Below are positions 1 to 10,345 of a DNA stretch of 64,000 nt, piece by piece. Position numbers and translations under genes: made by a program. The notes under the pieces are model-generated. The model ran no database searches, was not told the origin of the DNA, and saw only the letters and a program-made list of their open reading frames with translations. Position 1 is the stretch's first letter. Each line of letters begins with the position of its first letter. The stretch covers positions 11,353,764 through 11,417,763 of the forward strand of contig JAJEKV010000044.1 of assembly GCA_021234155.1 (NCBI GenBank), in the 5' to 3' direction. This DNA is from Isoetes taiwanensis. Lineage: Eukaryota; Streptophyta; Lycopodiopsida; Isoetales; Isoetaceae.

Positions 1-320
1 CGGAAGAGCTGAAATTTAATGATGTTCATACAATCTTTATGTAGAAAAAAACAAGGTGCTGCGCACGGAGGGTTGCCCTCCATGGCCAGAGGGTGAACTG
101 GCTTGAATTGTAGTTCAAAGTTTTTGACAATCAATTCAAAATCATAATCCTGAACATTTGGAACAAAATCTATTTATATTTGCTTAATATTCGATCACGT
201 TACAATAAAATTCCATTAAGAAGCCTTCTCTGGCTATATCTATTCTGTCTATACATAAAGAACTCGGGGACTCATTTTCTGGCTTTACAGATAGAAATCT
301 TAAATGCCTATGTTACAAGT

Positions 321-880
321 AATAATAAAGAACCTCGGCTCAAAACAAGTTGCTTCTTAACGTCCGTTTCTACTCCATGGTGTGGCTTGCAGAAAAAATT
401 CAGTTGAAAGCATCAGTAATAATGTCATAAATATGCTTTGCATGCTAGGCTTTTGGGCAAGTGAGATCTCGTCAAGTATGTGAAGGCAACTTATGCTAAA
501 TGTTAAATATGAAAGACAACTTGATCAATGCAGCTGGAAAACGAGCTGTTTGTTAGCTATTCCGTGGTAAAAATTTTGTGGTCTTGTGAAAAGGCTCGAC
601 GCTTGCAGAAATACTATGTGGATTTAATTGAAAAGCATCGTTGAGAATGATATCAGTTAGATGTTAAATAGAATGAAGAACCTTGATCAACTTCAGCTGG
701 AAAACGAGTTGTTTCTTAGCCTCCGTTTTTGCTCTATGGTACAAATTGTGTGGTCTTGCAGAAAGGCTAGGTGGATTTAATTGAAAAACATCACTGAGAA
801 TGTTATGTGCAGGGAAGCGCATGCTGGGCGCTTGGGCGAATGACATTTTGTGATGAGATATGTGAAGAAAACATATTGTA
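321..880. repeat. Degenerate tandem repeat, three related blocks
   Basis: Three imperfect copies of one sequence lie head to tail. The shared core reads approximately as a purine-rich stretch, then GTTGTTTCTTAGC, then CCGTTTTTGCTCTATGG, and it appears near 348-382, 542-567 and 704-738. Flanking text such as AATTGAAAAGCATC followed by GAGAATG, and the GCATGCTGGGCGCTTGGGC-like segment, also recurs. The blocks differ by indels, so the period is irregular (about 160-195 bp). No reading frame of substance crosses them. They look like an old decayed repeat. Confidence 0.55.
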
Positions 881-888
881 AAGTTGTC

Positions 889-1509
889 TTAGACTATCTC
901 ACACAGTGGATTAAGAAAGCTGCAAATATATATCAACGAAATTGTCGGCAAATTCTTTGCACACTTACATAGATTTTGCTGCTGAAGTTCTGCTATCTTA
1001 TGAAGAGAGAGAATTACTAAGAGCTGGTATACATGATTAAATGTGTCCTGAGTGGCCCCTGTTTGTAGCAGTGGAATTACTTGCAATGGCGAAATAGTTT
1101 TCAGGGCTGGAATAAGTTGCAAGTGTGGCTCTATAAGAGGCACTACAGAGTCCGTGCTGGAGTGTTCTTGCTCATGCTCTAGTATAGGTGCTTCATGTTC
1201 TTACAGTTGCTCCTGTTCTACAAAGGTTTCATTGCTGGAAATTTCGTGCTATTGCAGTCTTATTACGGTTTCATTGCTGGAAACTTCGTGCAATTGCTGC
1301 TCTAAGACGATTTCATTGCTGGAAAATTCATGCACTTGTTCTTGTTGATATTCTTCTAAGGACAATTTCGATGTAGATGTCATTGTGACTAGAGGCAAAC
1401 AAATTTTCTTTGAACACAAAAGGTCCACTCTCTGCTTCTTCCTGCACTGGAACGACAGATCACCGTAAGATGACTCTGCCTCTTGAGAAGTGTCGTCTTT
1501 CCAAAACAT
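889..1509 (-). pseudogene. Interrupted minus-strand reading frame with internal peptide repeats
   Basis: One minus-strand frame runs from about 1509 (ATG) down to 889 and is broken by only two in-frame stops near 1249 and 1205. The translation is rich in Glu, Gln, Ser and Leu. It carries three copies of a 14-residue repeat built around HEVSSNET, encoded by a 42-bp DNA repeat. I do not recognise the family. The exact 14-codon periodicity and continued frame suggest it was once coding, but the stops make it a pseudogene or exon remnant. An unspliced exon pair is the alternative. Confidence 0.35.
1227..1352. repeat. 42-bp tandem repeat, three units
   Basis: TTTCATTGCTGGAA recurs at 1227, 1269 and 1311, an exact period of 42 bp. 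On the minus strand each unit encodes a version of LHEVSSNETV, so the repeat preserves the codon phase of the broken frame that contains it. A weaker fourth unit may precede 1227. Confidence 0.8.
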
Positions 1510-2285
1510 AGTTCTTCTATTTTCTCCAGTTCCTCTACAGGCTCATTGCATGGATATTGATTCTGCCGTTAAGCATCACAACATGTTCATCAAATATAAC
1601 ACACAATGTATCTCTACCATCTCTGATAAGTTGCAACAATGCATCTGTAAAATAAAAATGCCAAGCCCGAAGTTACAATAAACAAGAATTTAGAAAACGT
1701 CAAAGGAGCGAATCCTTGCCTTGAAAGGGAATTCGCGCCGTTTTACTGCTTTTTAGATCGATCTGAAGCATGGATGTGGGTGCCGGTTCAATTGCTAATC
1801 AGACTAATCTTAGCAAAGGAAAAAATACCTCTGATATTGCAATACATATTCAAGGAAGCAGCTCCAAGGGGAGCGTCGTTATTTGCCAAGACCCGAATAC
1901 TGCTGGAAATACAAGTTCCTAACAACTAATACATATCATCAAAAGCTGCGGCCAAGAACCTAAACTTGGAAGCTTCAAAACGAGGGCAAACATGGGTGCT
2001 TGCTTCGTCAATAGCAATGTACAAATGCCTAGGCTCTTTCCAAGACTCTTCTTTTTCGCCGGAAGCAAACCTTTTGGACATTCTTTCAAATCTCTGAAGG
2101 CCTCGGATTATGGAGCTACAACAGCCACAATTGCCAGAACACCGGTTAGCCGGTCTCCAGAGTGACTGTACAACAACAGAAATGACAGCCAGTTTGCCAA
2201 TAATAGGTTTGGAGCAGTCATTGACATATTCTGGGCATATACTAGAATATACGTGGAATATGCCACCAACGGACAAGGGTTTCCC
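1510..2285. other. Stretch without a supportable gene
   Basis: Short overlapping frames exist on both strands (for example minus 1926-2276) but none has a recognisable domain, splice context or repeat partner in this window. The part just upstream of 2287 is probably the 3' untranslated body of the LINE whose tail follows. Confidence 0.4.
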
Positions 2286-2286
2286 C

Positions 2287-2335
2287 AGACCAATTGGTCT
2301 CCGTGGACGATAAAAAACCTTCCTTCCTTTAACCT
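2287..2335 (+). mobile_element. LINE 3' tail (stem-loop plus TTCC-type end)
   Basis: The 29 bases starting at 2287 match, with one difference, the 3' end of the GC-rich LINE at 29,916-29,944. Each contains a short hairpin, AGACC-RATT-GGTCT, then CCGTGGACGATAAAA. Both are followed by a CCTTCCTTCC-type simple repeat. This copy is 5'-truncated or diverged upstream. The match marks the end of a LINE insertion of the same family, lying about 145 bp before the ZCCHC10-like gene. Confidence 0.7.
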
Positions 2336-2479
2336 AGGTTCACATGCAACTATCGCCGGGGAGGGGCCGTGGTTTTCCTGTGCTAATCGACGATGCAGGT
2401 GATGGTCCATGTAAAAGGATGAGCCACATAAGCGCCAATTTCCAGCATAAATTGGGAGAGAATCTTGTAAAGTCCGGCT

Positions 2480-3052
2480 ATGGCGTTCGTAAGCAAGGCA
2501 CAGGCAGAGAGGGCGGCCGCTGCGGCAAAACACAACCTTAACGCTTATGGGCAGAAGGAAGAAGGTCCTAGCAGATGGCAGCAGCGTTTAGAAGCCAAGC
2601 GCCAAATGTATTCCTGCAGCACAGAGAGGCCTCCCACCATTGGAGTCCGGAAAGACAAACCCTCTTCTCAATCCCAGTATATTTGCCAGAAATGCTTCCA
2701 GATCGGCCATTGGACATATGAATGCAGAAATTCAAGGATTGATCCTCGGAATTCTTCCTCGTCTAATCCAGGTAATCCGACTCCGATTTCATCTACGTCA
2801 TTGGAAACAAAAGATTTGCTTGAACAACGTGCACTAGAAAGGAGGGCCCTTTACCAATTGGATCAGGATGAATCGAAGCGGAAGGAAAAGAGAAAGAAAA
2901 AGAAAGAGACACATAAGAAAAAATCTAGGTCAAAGCATTCTGACAGTGGAACAGATTCCTGTAGCAGTGATGATGATTCTAAGCATAAGAAAAAACGAAA
3001 GCATGGCTCTGATAAGGATGGCAAGCACAGGAAGAAGAGAAAGGACAAGTAG
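2480..3052 (+). CDS. Zinc-knuckle CCHC protein, ZCCHC10-like
   Basis: An intact 190-codon ATG-to-TAG frame. The start is followed by an Ala-rich helix-like segment (residues 5-20). Residues about 70-83 form a zinc knuckle, CQKCFQIGHWTYEC, of the kind typical of ZCCHC10 homologues. The C-terminal third (from about residue 128) is a Lys/Arg/Ser/Asp-rich tail with repeated KKKRK-type clusters, which suggests nuclear localisation. The family is linked to RNA handling, but its plant role is poorly known to me. The frame has no intron. It could be a normal single-exon gene or a retrocopy; no poly-A tail or target duplication was found. The family call rests on the knuckle and the tail. Confidence 0.8.
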   Translation: MAFVSKAQAERAAAAAKHNLNAYGQKEEGPSRWQQRLEAKRQMYSCSTERPPTIGVRKDKPSSQSQYICQKCFQIGHWTYECRNSRIDPRNSSSSNPGNPTPISSTSLETKDLLEQRALERRALYQLDQDESKRKEKRKKKKETHKKKSRSKHSDSGTDSCSSDDDSKHKKKRKHGSDKDGKHRKKRKDK

Positions 3053-3157
3053 CAAGGCTATGGTGGCCCTCGTTTTTGGAAACACTAAAGGTTTGTAATT
3101 TATTTTTTAAAGGCAAAAACCTTGTGGTGGCCGTCATTTTTGTAAAGATGTATCTTA

Positions 3158-3257
3158 ATGCAATGAGTCCTATGTTGCATTCTAAACGCATTATGTAATG
3201 AATTCTAATGCAATGATTTCTATGTTGCATTCTAAACCCATTATGCAATGAGGTCCA
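3158..3257. repeat. 50-bp tandem duplication
   Basis: Two consecutive units begin ATGCAATGA at 3158 and 3208. They share CTATGTTGCATTCTAAAC and ATTATG with a few substitutions. They lie in the AT-rich 3' flank of the zinc-knuckle gene and are non-coding. Confidence 0.75.
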
Positions 3258-3561
3258 TGCAAATAACATTTGGCAACTTTATAAAGTATGACATGAATGC
3301 AGTCCATCTATTTGCTCTAAAAATCCAGCAAACTGTAATTTGACTCCTGAGTTGCTTGCTTACTTCAGAAATTTTACATCATGAAACTTTTGTTTTCTTC
3401 TTAGTCACTGGCTCAAAGTATGAAGTGATGTCAGACTACTTGTCTTTTTTAAAGGACTCCTTATGTTTTTCCTTTACTGTCTGCTTTCTTCTTCTAGACA
3501 TGTTCATGGTTACCACTTTTGAGATCGGATGAGATGGTCCAGGAGGAGGACATAACTTCAG
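3258..3561. other. AT-rich spacer, nothing recognised
   Basis: No open frame of note, no splice-flanked exon and no repeat partner were seen between the 50-bp and 49-bp tandem duplications. Confidence 0.4.
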
Positions 3562-3659
3562 TTTGTTATCATTATCACCTCCAATGGGAAAGAGAGAGAT
3601 CTGGCTTCCCTTTGTTATCGTTATCACCTCCAATGAGAAAGAGAGTGATCTGCTTTGTG
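3562..3659. repeat. 49-bp tandem duplication
   Basis: Units start TTTGTTATC at 3562 and 3611 and share ATCACCTCCAATG and GAAAGAGAG. They lie just beyond the stop of the minus-strand LINE fragment, in what would be that LINE's 3' flank. Confidence 0.75.
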
Positions 3660-3675
3660 TAGGGTCATTTTCCTG

Positions 3676-4010
3676 TTACGCTCTTTCCCCAGCCTGTGCC
3701 TTCAACAGATTTCTTCTATGCAGAGTCTTTTGGTGAAGGAAAAGAGCTATGCATTTTTGGACCTCATATCTGATCAGTTTTGAGAGGGAGGTAGGTTCCC
3801 AAAACAGGCAATGAATTCTGCTCTGTATTTCATAATAGACTGGACATGTAAAGATGAAATGTTCCTCAGACTTAATCACATTCATCTGACACAATCTGCA
3901 GATCCTCTTTGAGTGCTCGACCTTGGGTCTACTCACACGGCCAGTCTTTATCTCGAGCTGATGAGATGAGACCCTGAGCTGACCAATACCATGTCTAACT
4001 TTATGTGCTA
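3676..4010 (-). mobile_element. LINE fragment, C-terminal zinc-binding domain
   Basis: The minus-strand translation contains the conserved end of plant LINE ORF2 proteins. A segment like LRVSSHQLEIKTGR is followed by RICRLC...SEEHFIFTC, a CxxC...HxxxxC zinc-binding motif, and then a hydrophobic C-terminus ending at 3676. The upstream part of the LINE is missing or unrecognisable. It is a short, probably truncated, dead fragment on the strand opposite to its neighbours. Confidence 0.7.
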
Positions 4011-4282
4011 GGTGAATTATTATGTGCTAGGTAGGTAAAAGAAAAGGAAAATAAAATCTGATATGTATGTGCCTGATATTTTACACATAGAGTAATATTT
4101 CTGCAGATTCTTATGTGTATGATCGGTGGTTAATATTTTATTACTTGAAGTCTGAAACTTAGCTTAGGAAATGTAGTATTATGTATGCTTTCGATTGAGA
4201 TATGCACAATTCGCTTTACATCACATGGTTCTGAAATATGTGCAGTTGATTTGTTAACCAATACAAGGAATGTTATCTCTAA
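4011..4282. other. AT-rich intergenic or intronic sequence
   Basis: No exon or repeat is recognised. All upstream eIF2B-epsilon coding sequence is absent from here. Confidence 0.4.
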
Positions 4283-5127
4283 ATGGAGTTCTTACTACAA
4301 CAATTCATCAAGTCTGAAGATGACCAGGTATGACGTGTTTCAAATGTTAATTGCTGAGGGTTAAATGATGGGAGGTTGTCATGTGACTAACTGCACTCAT
4401 TTACTGTAGATTTTGAAAATATGCTCCTTGGATTTTGAATTTTTTTAATTAATGCCTTTAGTGTGCCTGGTGGAGTGGAATTTATCTTTGAGCATCCAAT
4501 CGATGGCATTTGACATTATTAAATGACTAGTTCTTTATTTTTCTACTTAATGTTGCTAATTATCTTACTTGGAATTCTATTGTTGTTGGAAGGTTGAAAT
4601 TGTGCTTCAATTCGAAGAAATGTGTGAAGAGGGCAGTGAGCTTGCTCCGTTATTTTCTGCAGTAAGTTCTCAAGTTGCAATCTTCTATTCTAGTTCCTGA
4701 TTTTCAGCCAGGGGAGTTTTTAGAATATTCTGAACAATTCAAGTCAGGCCCCTAATACTTTATAGTAACATGATGTTTTCATCTGCTAGAATTTTGCATA
4801 TGCAGATAGTGAAATCAAGCAGTTTATGATGTTTATGTATGTACTCATTATATTGTCCATTATTGCTTGCGATTATAGATCTTGGCAGAGCTCTATGACA
4901 AGGAAATTATTACAGAAGAAGCCATTCTGGTTTGGGAATCTGATAAAAAAGGTGCTGAGGAGTCTGAGAAAGTATTTCTAAATCAATCACAGAAATTTAT
5001 TCAGGTGTGATGAATTCTTTGTTCCTTAATGCATCAAGGGGGCATAACTAAGCACATTTATTTTCTATTTTTCATTCAGTGGCTCAAAGAGGCGTCTGAA
5101 GAGGAGGATGAGGATGAAGATGAGTAA
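4283..5127 (+). pseudogene. eIF2B-epsilon C-terminal (W2 domain) exons, 5' part missing
   Basis: Four spliced exons join in phase 0: 4283-4327, 4593-4661, 4879-5004 and 5080-5127 (TAA). Each internal border has GT/AG. The product covers only the C-terminal W2/HEAT-like region of eIF2B-epsilon, the catalytic subunit of the guanine-nucleotide exchange factor that recharges eIF2 in the cytosol. Diagnostic pieces are VEIVLQFEEMCEEG, LYDKEIITEEAIL and KFIQWLKEASEEE, followed by an acidic tail, as in plant homologues. An in-frame TAA sits directly before the ATG at 4283, and no upstream exons (nucleotidyltransferase or left-handed beta-helix domains) are visible. It is therefore a partial gene copy, unless earlier exons lie outside the window through a long intron. 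Clean splice sites suggest recent origin or residual function. Confidence 0.75.
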
Positions 5128-6214
5128 CCATTTTGGATGGCACTATTCCAACCTACCTGACCAGCACATCAATTTTATCAGTAAAAAGAAGGCAGCCAAG
5201 GGGAAGAAAGAGCCCCTCATTGGGGACAAAGTGTCCAAGAAGTATTTGCAGCAAAAGAAGAGTAACCTGCCTGTACCATTTTTGACATTGAGATTCGAAA
5301 GTATCAGAAAAAATTTCATGTCCCCAATGTGTTTCCTAAGAAAAATTGTTCTAGGCAAAATGTTTTTGGCAGGAGCACTGAATGGGATCAAATGACTAAG
5401 GACTTGGGATCAATAACTATCTCATTCAAATGCAAATGAGCCCCAGTGGAGTATCAGCTGGTGTGTGGCATTTGTCAAACTCAAGAGCTGCATACTCAAG
5501 CCAAATGTCCATATAAAATAGAACCAGGAAGAACCGGCGAACGAGACAAAGGAAAGAAACCAAAAATCAATGGAAGACGAAATTCCTGCGTATGAGACAT
5601 GTGCACAATAGGCTAATAAACTAAAACCAAGAACCCATTAGATCACCTATTGTCCGATTCCAAAATAAAAATGAGGAGAATGAGGAAGATCAGATGATTC
5701 AAAACGTGAGAGATATTCCAAGACCAGAGGACTTGCGGCAAATTAAGGAACAAGTGGTGGAACAGACGCAACCAAAGGAAAAGGCGAGAGAGAAACAGAT
5801 TCGCCGACGATACAAGAAGGTTTTACAACTTGGAAGTGAACAACCATACGATATCCTTAAAGATATGGAGCAAGTTAGACCATCCATTACCTTTGCACAG
5901 CTTCTGAATTTGGCACTGGAGTGTAAAAAGGTCGTGATGGCCGCATTGAAGGGCAAAAGCATAGCTAGTAATTGTGGATATGACTTCCACCATGTTTAGA
6001 CTTGGAAATAAATGGCAAATTGATTCGGAACTGTACCATTGTTGGGGGATTAGACATCAACATTATGCCTGAACACATGTGGAAGGAAACTGGAGCTGCC
6101 CGAACTGGTTCCAGTACACTTTGTGGTCAAGATGTCTGACCAACGACATGTGAAGCCAATTGGCATTATCACTGGAGTACAAACGTTGAGCCAGCATCAT
6201 GTTTTACGCGGTTA
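5128..6214 (+). mobile_element. Ty3/gypsy gag-protease remnant
   Basis: Near 5465-5510 the plus strand encodes a gag-like zinc knuckle (CGICQTQELHTQAKC). Frames at 5694-5999 resemble the gag-protease linker of plant gypsy elements (PYDILKDME, SITFAQLLNLALECKK). At about 6000-6110 a decayed retroviral-type aspartic protease is seen, containing INGKLIRNC and INIMPEHMW; the active-site Asp expected before GG appears lost. There are several frame breaks. It is the 5' part of an element whose integrase lies at 10.35-11.4 kb. The RT/RNase H part is missing. Confidence 0.6.
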
Positions 6215-7755
6215 GAACTGTTGCAGGTACCATTGGAAATTAGGCAAGCGGTTGCTTGTCTTTATAACAAAGTCCTGGTTGAGCTCTCTTTTCCTTTTAC
6301 AGGACCTGAATGCATTGATAATACCATTGGGGTTAAACAGGTGTCCTTGTTCGCCAACGCTTTTTGGGTTATTCATAGATGATTTGGAGGGATGGTTGGC
6401 GAGACTTGGTGGAGTTGGAGCAAAACTAGGTAAGTATATTGTGCAATTATTAATTTTTGCGGATGACATAGTTTTGATTTCTAAAACTGCCAATGGGCTT
6501 CAACAACACTTGGATGTGCTACAGGAGTTTTGTGAGCATAATAGTATGCAAATTAATGCAGCTAAATCCAAGGTAATGATTGTTGGTGGCCGTGACTCAA
6601 CCATTTTTACTGGTCGAGGAGGGATTCCTTTGGGCGGGTAAAAGAATATAAGTATCTCGGCATAGATGTTACAAATGACTATAGATGGACTGTAGCAGCC
6701 CGGAAGAGAGCCTCCTCAGGGGGCTTAGGGCCTATTATAATATGATGCATCAATGGAAAATGAATAATTTTGAGCACTGGAACTGAGGAAGTTGCTTTTT
6801 TAAGATCTGAGTGAAGCCAAGTAGTTTTGTATGGCAGCCCAACACGGGGCCCGGACTTTCTAAAAATCTTTGGCAAGAGATTGAAAAAATTCAAAAAGGT
6901 TTCTCCTCCGGGAATTGGGTGTGAAATCTCAAACACCGTGATTGCATGCTCCCTTGGTGAAGCAAGGCCATTGCCCTTAGAGGTAGAGGCGCTTTGCGGA
7001 ACCATCACCTATGTAAATAGAATTTTGGTCATGGACTTGGATAGATGGTCCAGGTTGGCATTTTGAGCATCAAGAGAAAGAGGATGGCAGGCTGATATAA
7101 GAAGATGGGCTGACTAGATGGCTTGGACATGGGATGTGGCCAACGTCAACAAAGTTTAAGGAAGTACATGAACAAGTCACATGCATAATGATTTTAAAAA
7201 ATGTGGCGATTAAATGCACGACGGTGATACTGAAGAAAAGGTTCTATCTAGCGAGATAAATGATCGAATGATTATACCGCTCAAGCTTACTTAGCCTCTC
7301 TTATCAACGAGAAGAAGCGAATGGCAATCTCGGCAGTACTCAGATTGTCATCCCATACTTTACATATTGAGACCGGTAGAATGCATGGGTTAGCTCGTGT
7401 GAGGAGAGGTTTTGTCTGGTTGTGCGGACGAGAAAGATAGAGACGTAAAGCATGCTTTATTGGAATGCTATTCTTATGAACATATAAGGGTCAAGCATGG
7501 AATTTACATGTCTACCTTGAAGGAGTTGTTTGATATTCCTGCTCATACCTTGAGTTCGTACATTAGAGAAGTGTTGAAAGAAAGAGACGACATAATTGGC
7601 TTGTTCAATCTTATGGAAGAATATGAATTTAATAATGCTCTAGAATGAGCGCTTACTAGTACTAGTTTTGTAAAACTTTGCCATAGAGGCCTGGGGGCCT
7701 AAATGGCTTGATTAATACAATTAAATTAAATAAATTAAATTAAATTAAATTATAT
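6215..7755 (+). mobile_element. LINE remnant (RT to 3' tail)
   Basis: Translation in shifting frames gives the RT palm of a plant LINE: an IGVKQ block, FGLFIDDLEGW, FADDIVLIS (the catalytic DD pair), a KSKVM block and EYKYLGID. A VLYGSPTRGPDFL-like thumb/connection segment follows, then a decayed Cys-rich C-terminus (7400-7648). The 3' end at 7687-7700 is a perfect small hairpin, AGGCC-TGGG-GGCCT, followed by tandem TTAAA/TAAATTAAAT repeats (7718-7752). The copy is 5'-truncated inside the RT and has multiple frameshifts, so it is inactive. It sits within the gypsy remnant and marks a later insertion. Confidence 0.75.
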
Positions 7756-7902
7756 GGTCCTAAAAATAGTGATGGAGGGACCGTTGGTCTATTCTCTACT
7801 ACTTGGAAGACCATGGCTAATGCAAGCCTGAGTCAAGCATGATTGCTCAACTGGATTATTGACCATAGGAGATGGAAACAATGCATTTTCTATAAAAGTG
7901 CA
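7756..7902. other. Short spacer between LINE and LTR element
   Basis: No gypsy coding is recognised here, so the intervening RT/RNase H region of the older gypsy element has been lost. Confidence 0.35.
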
Positions 7903-8279
7903 TGTTACGAACCAAAGGTTAGCCAGTAATCAAAAGATCAAACATCTAGTAAACCGACACTAAAACATTAAAGATTCTCAAAACCAGGCCTTTAGCCCAA
8001 AGCTCTCCATCCAACCGGACTCGCGAAAGCAAAAATCTCCAAGATAGTCCATGCGCAACTTATGTCAAGCAAGAAGGGATTTAGGATAAACCATCCTTAG
8101 AGAATCCTCTCTAAGGAACAAACGCAGAGCTTATGGAAGCTGGCAAGCGGCAGTTGAAGGAGCAGATGATGCTGGAGATGGGTTCCTCCCCCCAATAAGC
8201 GCACCTCTTCCCCTTATACCGGGATCAAGGAGCCTTTTTGGTAAAAGATAAAGGTACGTGGGCCAATTATAGAATCTCA
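7903..8279 (-). repeat. 3' LTR of the non-autonomous element
   Basis: It matches 9968-10,345 over its whole length with scattered substitutions. In the minus-strand sense this copy is downstream and preceded by the polypurine-like tract. Confidence 0.75.
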
Positions 8280-9967
8280 ATCTTTTCCAAGGTTCCATAA
8301 ATATCTCAAAGGTTCAGGTCTTATGTTCAATTCCCATGCAACTATCTTGTTCTTGCTTTCCGAATCACTCCCCCGAGCACCATCATATCAATTCCTCCCC
8401 TTCACAGGATTGATCATCCTCGATCAAGAAATTATATGGAAAACTAGCATAACCAAATCCATGACTACAATCTGCACAATCAGAATTAGTCAAGTCCAGC
8501 CCTTTAGGCGAAAAATTTCTAAGTCCAGCCCTTTAGGCTAAAAATTTTCCAAATCCAGTCCTTTAGGCTAAAAATTTCTACAAGCAAGTCCATGATTACA
8601 ACCCTAGTTGAGTCCACAACTAGAAATATTCAAGTTCAACTACTATGCTGCAGATATAATAGACGTTTTAATATCTATAAAATTCTCCTACCTCCTCCAT
8701 GGAGTTACAAACTTAACTAAAATTTTGACAGAATTGATAAATGCAAATGCATAAAACCTTAAATTGCTCCTTCAAAAATAATTTCCTGCATGACAATGTC
8801 CATGTTTTGCGACAACTCAACAAACAACATTAGCAAATCGTTCTAAGTCGATGTGGATCCTCTAATTTTATGCCATTAACTGCATCATGTTCTTCGATCC
8901 ACTATGACCGCAAATTATAAGGTAGGAGATCTTTGTCCTTTAGATCTCTTGACTCAAACCATTAGTTGTTCAATAGCTTCACTTCAATTTTCCAAAATAT
9001 TTCAATCACCTAAGAGGGGAAACATAGTATAACCCTTTGTTTCAATACTAACTAAACGGCAAGCAAAGTTATTGCAAAGGCTTCAAAGATAAGTCTTCTC
9101 TACTGATACTAGTATACCCTAAATCAATAATGTGTTACTATTTCCATGGTCCAGAACAACATATCACGTTATTTTTCATATCAAAGTAATAGATTTATAG
9201 CATCGGATTAATCTTAGAGATTGAAATATCCACAAAAAGGTCAAAAAATAATTTTAGGGTTTGAATATCTTCCGAAAGGGAATGCTCGAAAAGTTTCAAA
9301 CAGTCTTCAGGAGCAAATTCAACTGTAGAAGAGAGAAATTCGATCAAAAGAGCTTCGGATTTGTAAATAGGATCGGCTTGAATAACCTGAGGCTCCGCTT
9401 TACCAAGTTAGGGTTCATACATGCGCTACTTGGAAGCTCAAATATGGCAGGTTCTTGGCACTAACACTCGGTATCAACCTGCTGGTCCTTTTTTCCAACC
9501 TAGAACAATAACGTTTTGGACAAATAGCAAAATTTCAAGATGGTTCTTTTGCGGCACGGAGGCTTTCATAGGGTTAAAGATCTGCAACTGAAATTCATGC
9601 AAGATCTGCCAGTAAAAAGGAAGCTCGCATGCTTTAGGATCTCCGTGACAGCAAATCCAAGATCTGCCTTGTCATGTCTTAAATCTGGCCGATTTTAACA
9701 CAGCAAGATATTAGTCTTATTAATTTTCCCTTCAAAGGTCTCAACGATTTCTATCATTATTCAACTCATGGATATCCACCTCGATCTCGCCAGAAATTTA
9801 ACTTCATGTTAGCATCTTTGTAGATATTAATAAGTAGTCTCACAAAGTAAGGCTAGCTTGAATTTAAATCTTCCTAGATCAAACACACAAGTTTTCACCT
9901 CAACTAGCCATAGTAAACTAATACTCACAGGCTCCAAGAAAAAACAGAACCGTGCCCTGATACCACT
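8280..9967. other. Internal region of the non-autonomous LTR element
   Basis: No gag, protease, RT or integrase motif is seen on either strand. A short repeated phrase, AAGTCCAGCCCTTTAGGC, occurs several times between 8494 and 8575. The primer-binding-like site abuts 9967. Confidence 0.6.
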
Positions 9968-10345
9968 TGTTACGAACCAAAGGTTAGCCAATAATCAAAA
10001 GATCGAATATTTAGTAAACCGACACTAAAACATCAAAGATTCCAAAACCAGGCCTTTAGCCCAAAGCTCTCCACCCAACCCGACTCGGAAAAGCAAGAAT
10101 CTCCAAGATAGGCCATGCACAACTTATGTCAAGCAAGAAGGGATTTAAGATAAACCACCCTTAGAGAATCCTTTCTAAGGAACAAACGCAGAGTTTATGG
10201 AAGCTGGCAAGTGACAATTGAAGGAGCAGAAGATGATGGAGATGGGTTCCTCCCCCCAACAAGTGCATCTCTTCCCCTTATACAGGGGTCAAGGAGCCTT
10301 TTTGGTAAAAAGTAAAGGTACGTGGGCAAATTATAGAATCTCTCA
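9968..10345 (-). repeat. 5' LTR of the non-autonomous element
   Basis: It pairs with 7903-8279. The adjacent 9952-9966 reads, on the minus strand, as an initiator-tRNA-Met-type primer-binding site, which fixes the element's orientation. Confidence 0.75.

Larger units (their letters stand above)
7903..10345 (-). mobile_element. Non-autonomous LTR retroelement (TRIM/LARD-like)
   Basis: Two direct repeats of about 377 bp, 7903-8279 and 9968-10,345, both start TGTTACGAACC and end ...AGAATCTCA or ...TCTCTCA. They flank 1.69 kb with no retroviral coding. On the minus strand the sequence next to the right repeat reads TGGTATCAGGGCACGG, close to the primer-binding site complementary to initiator tRNA-Met. 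A purine-rich tract (CCTTGGAAAAGAT) abuts the other repeat. The repeats therefore behave as LTRs (TG...CA) of a minus-strand element without gag-pol. The 5 bp flanks (GTGCA and CGAGG) do not match, so the target duplication is lost. It interrupts the gypsy element just before the integrase zinc finger. Confidence 0.75.
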
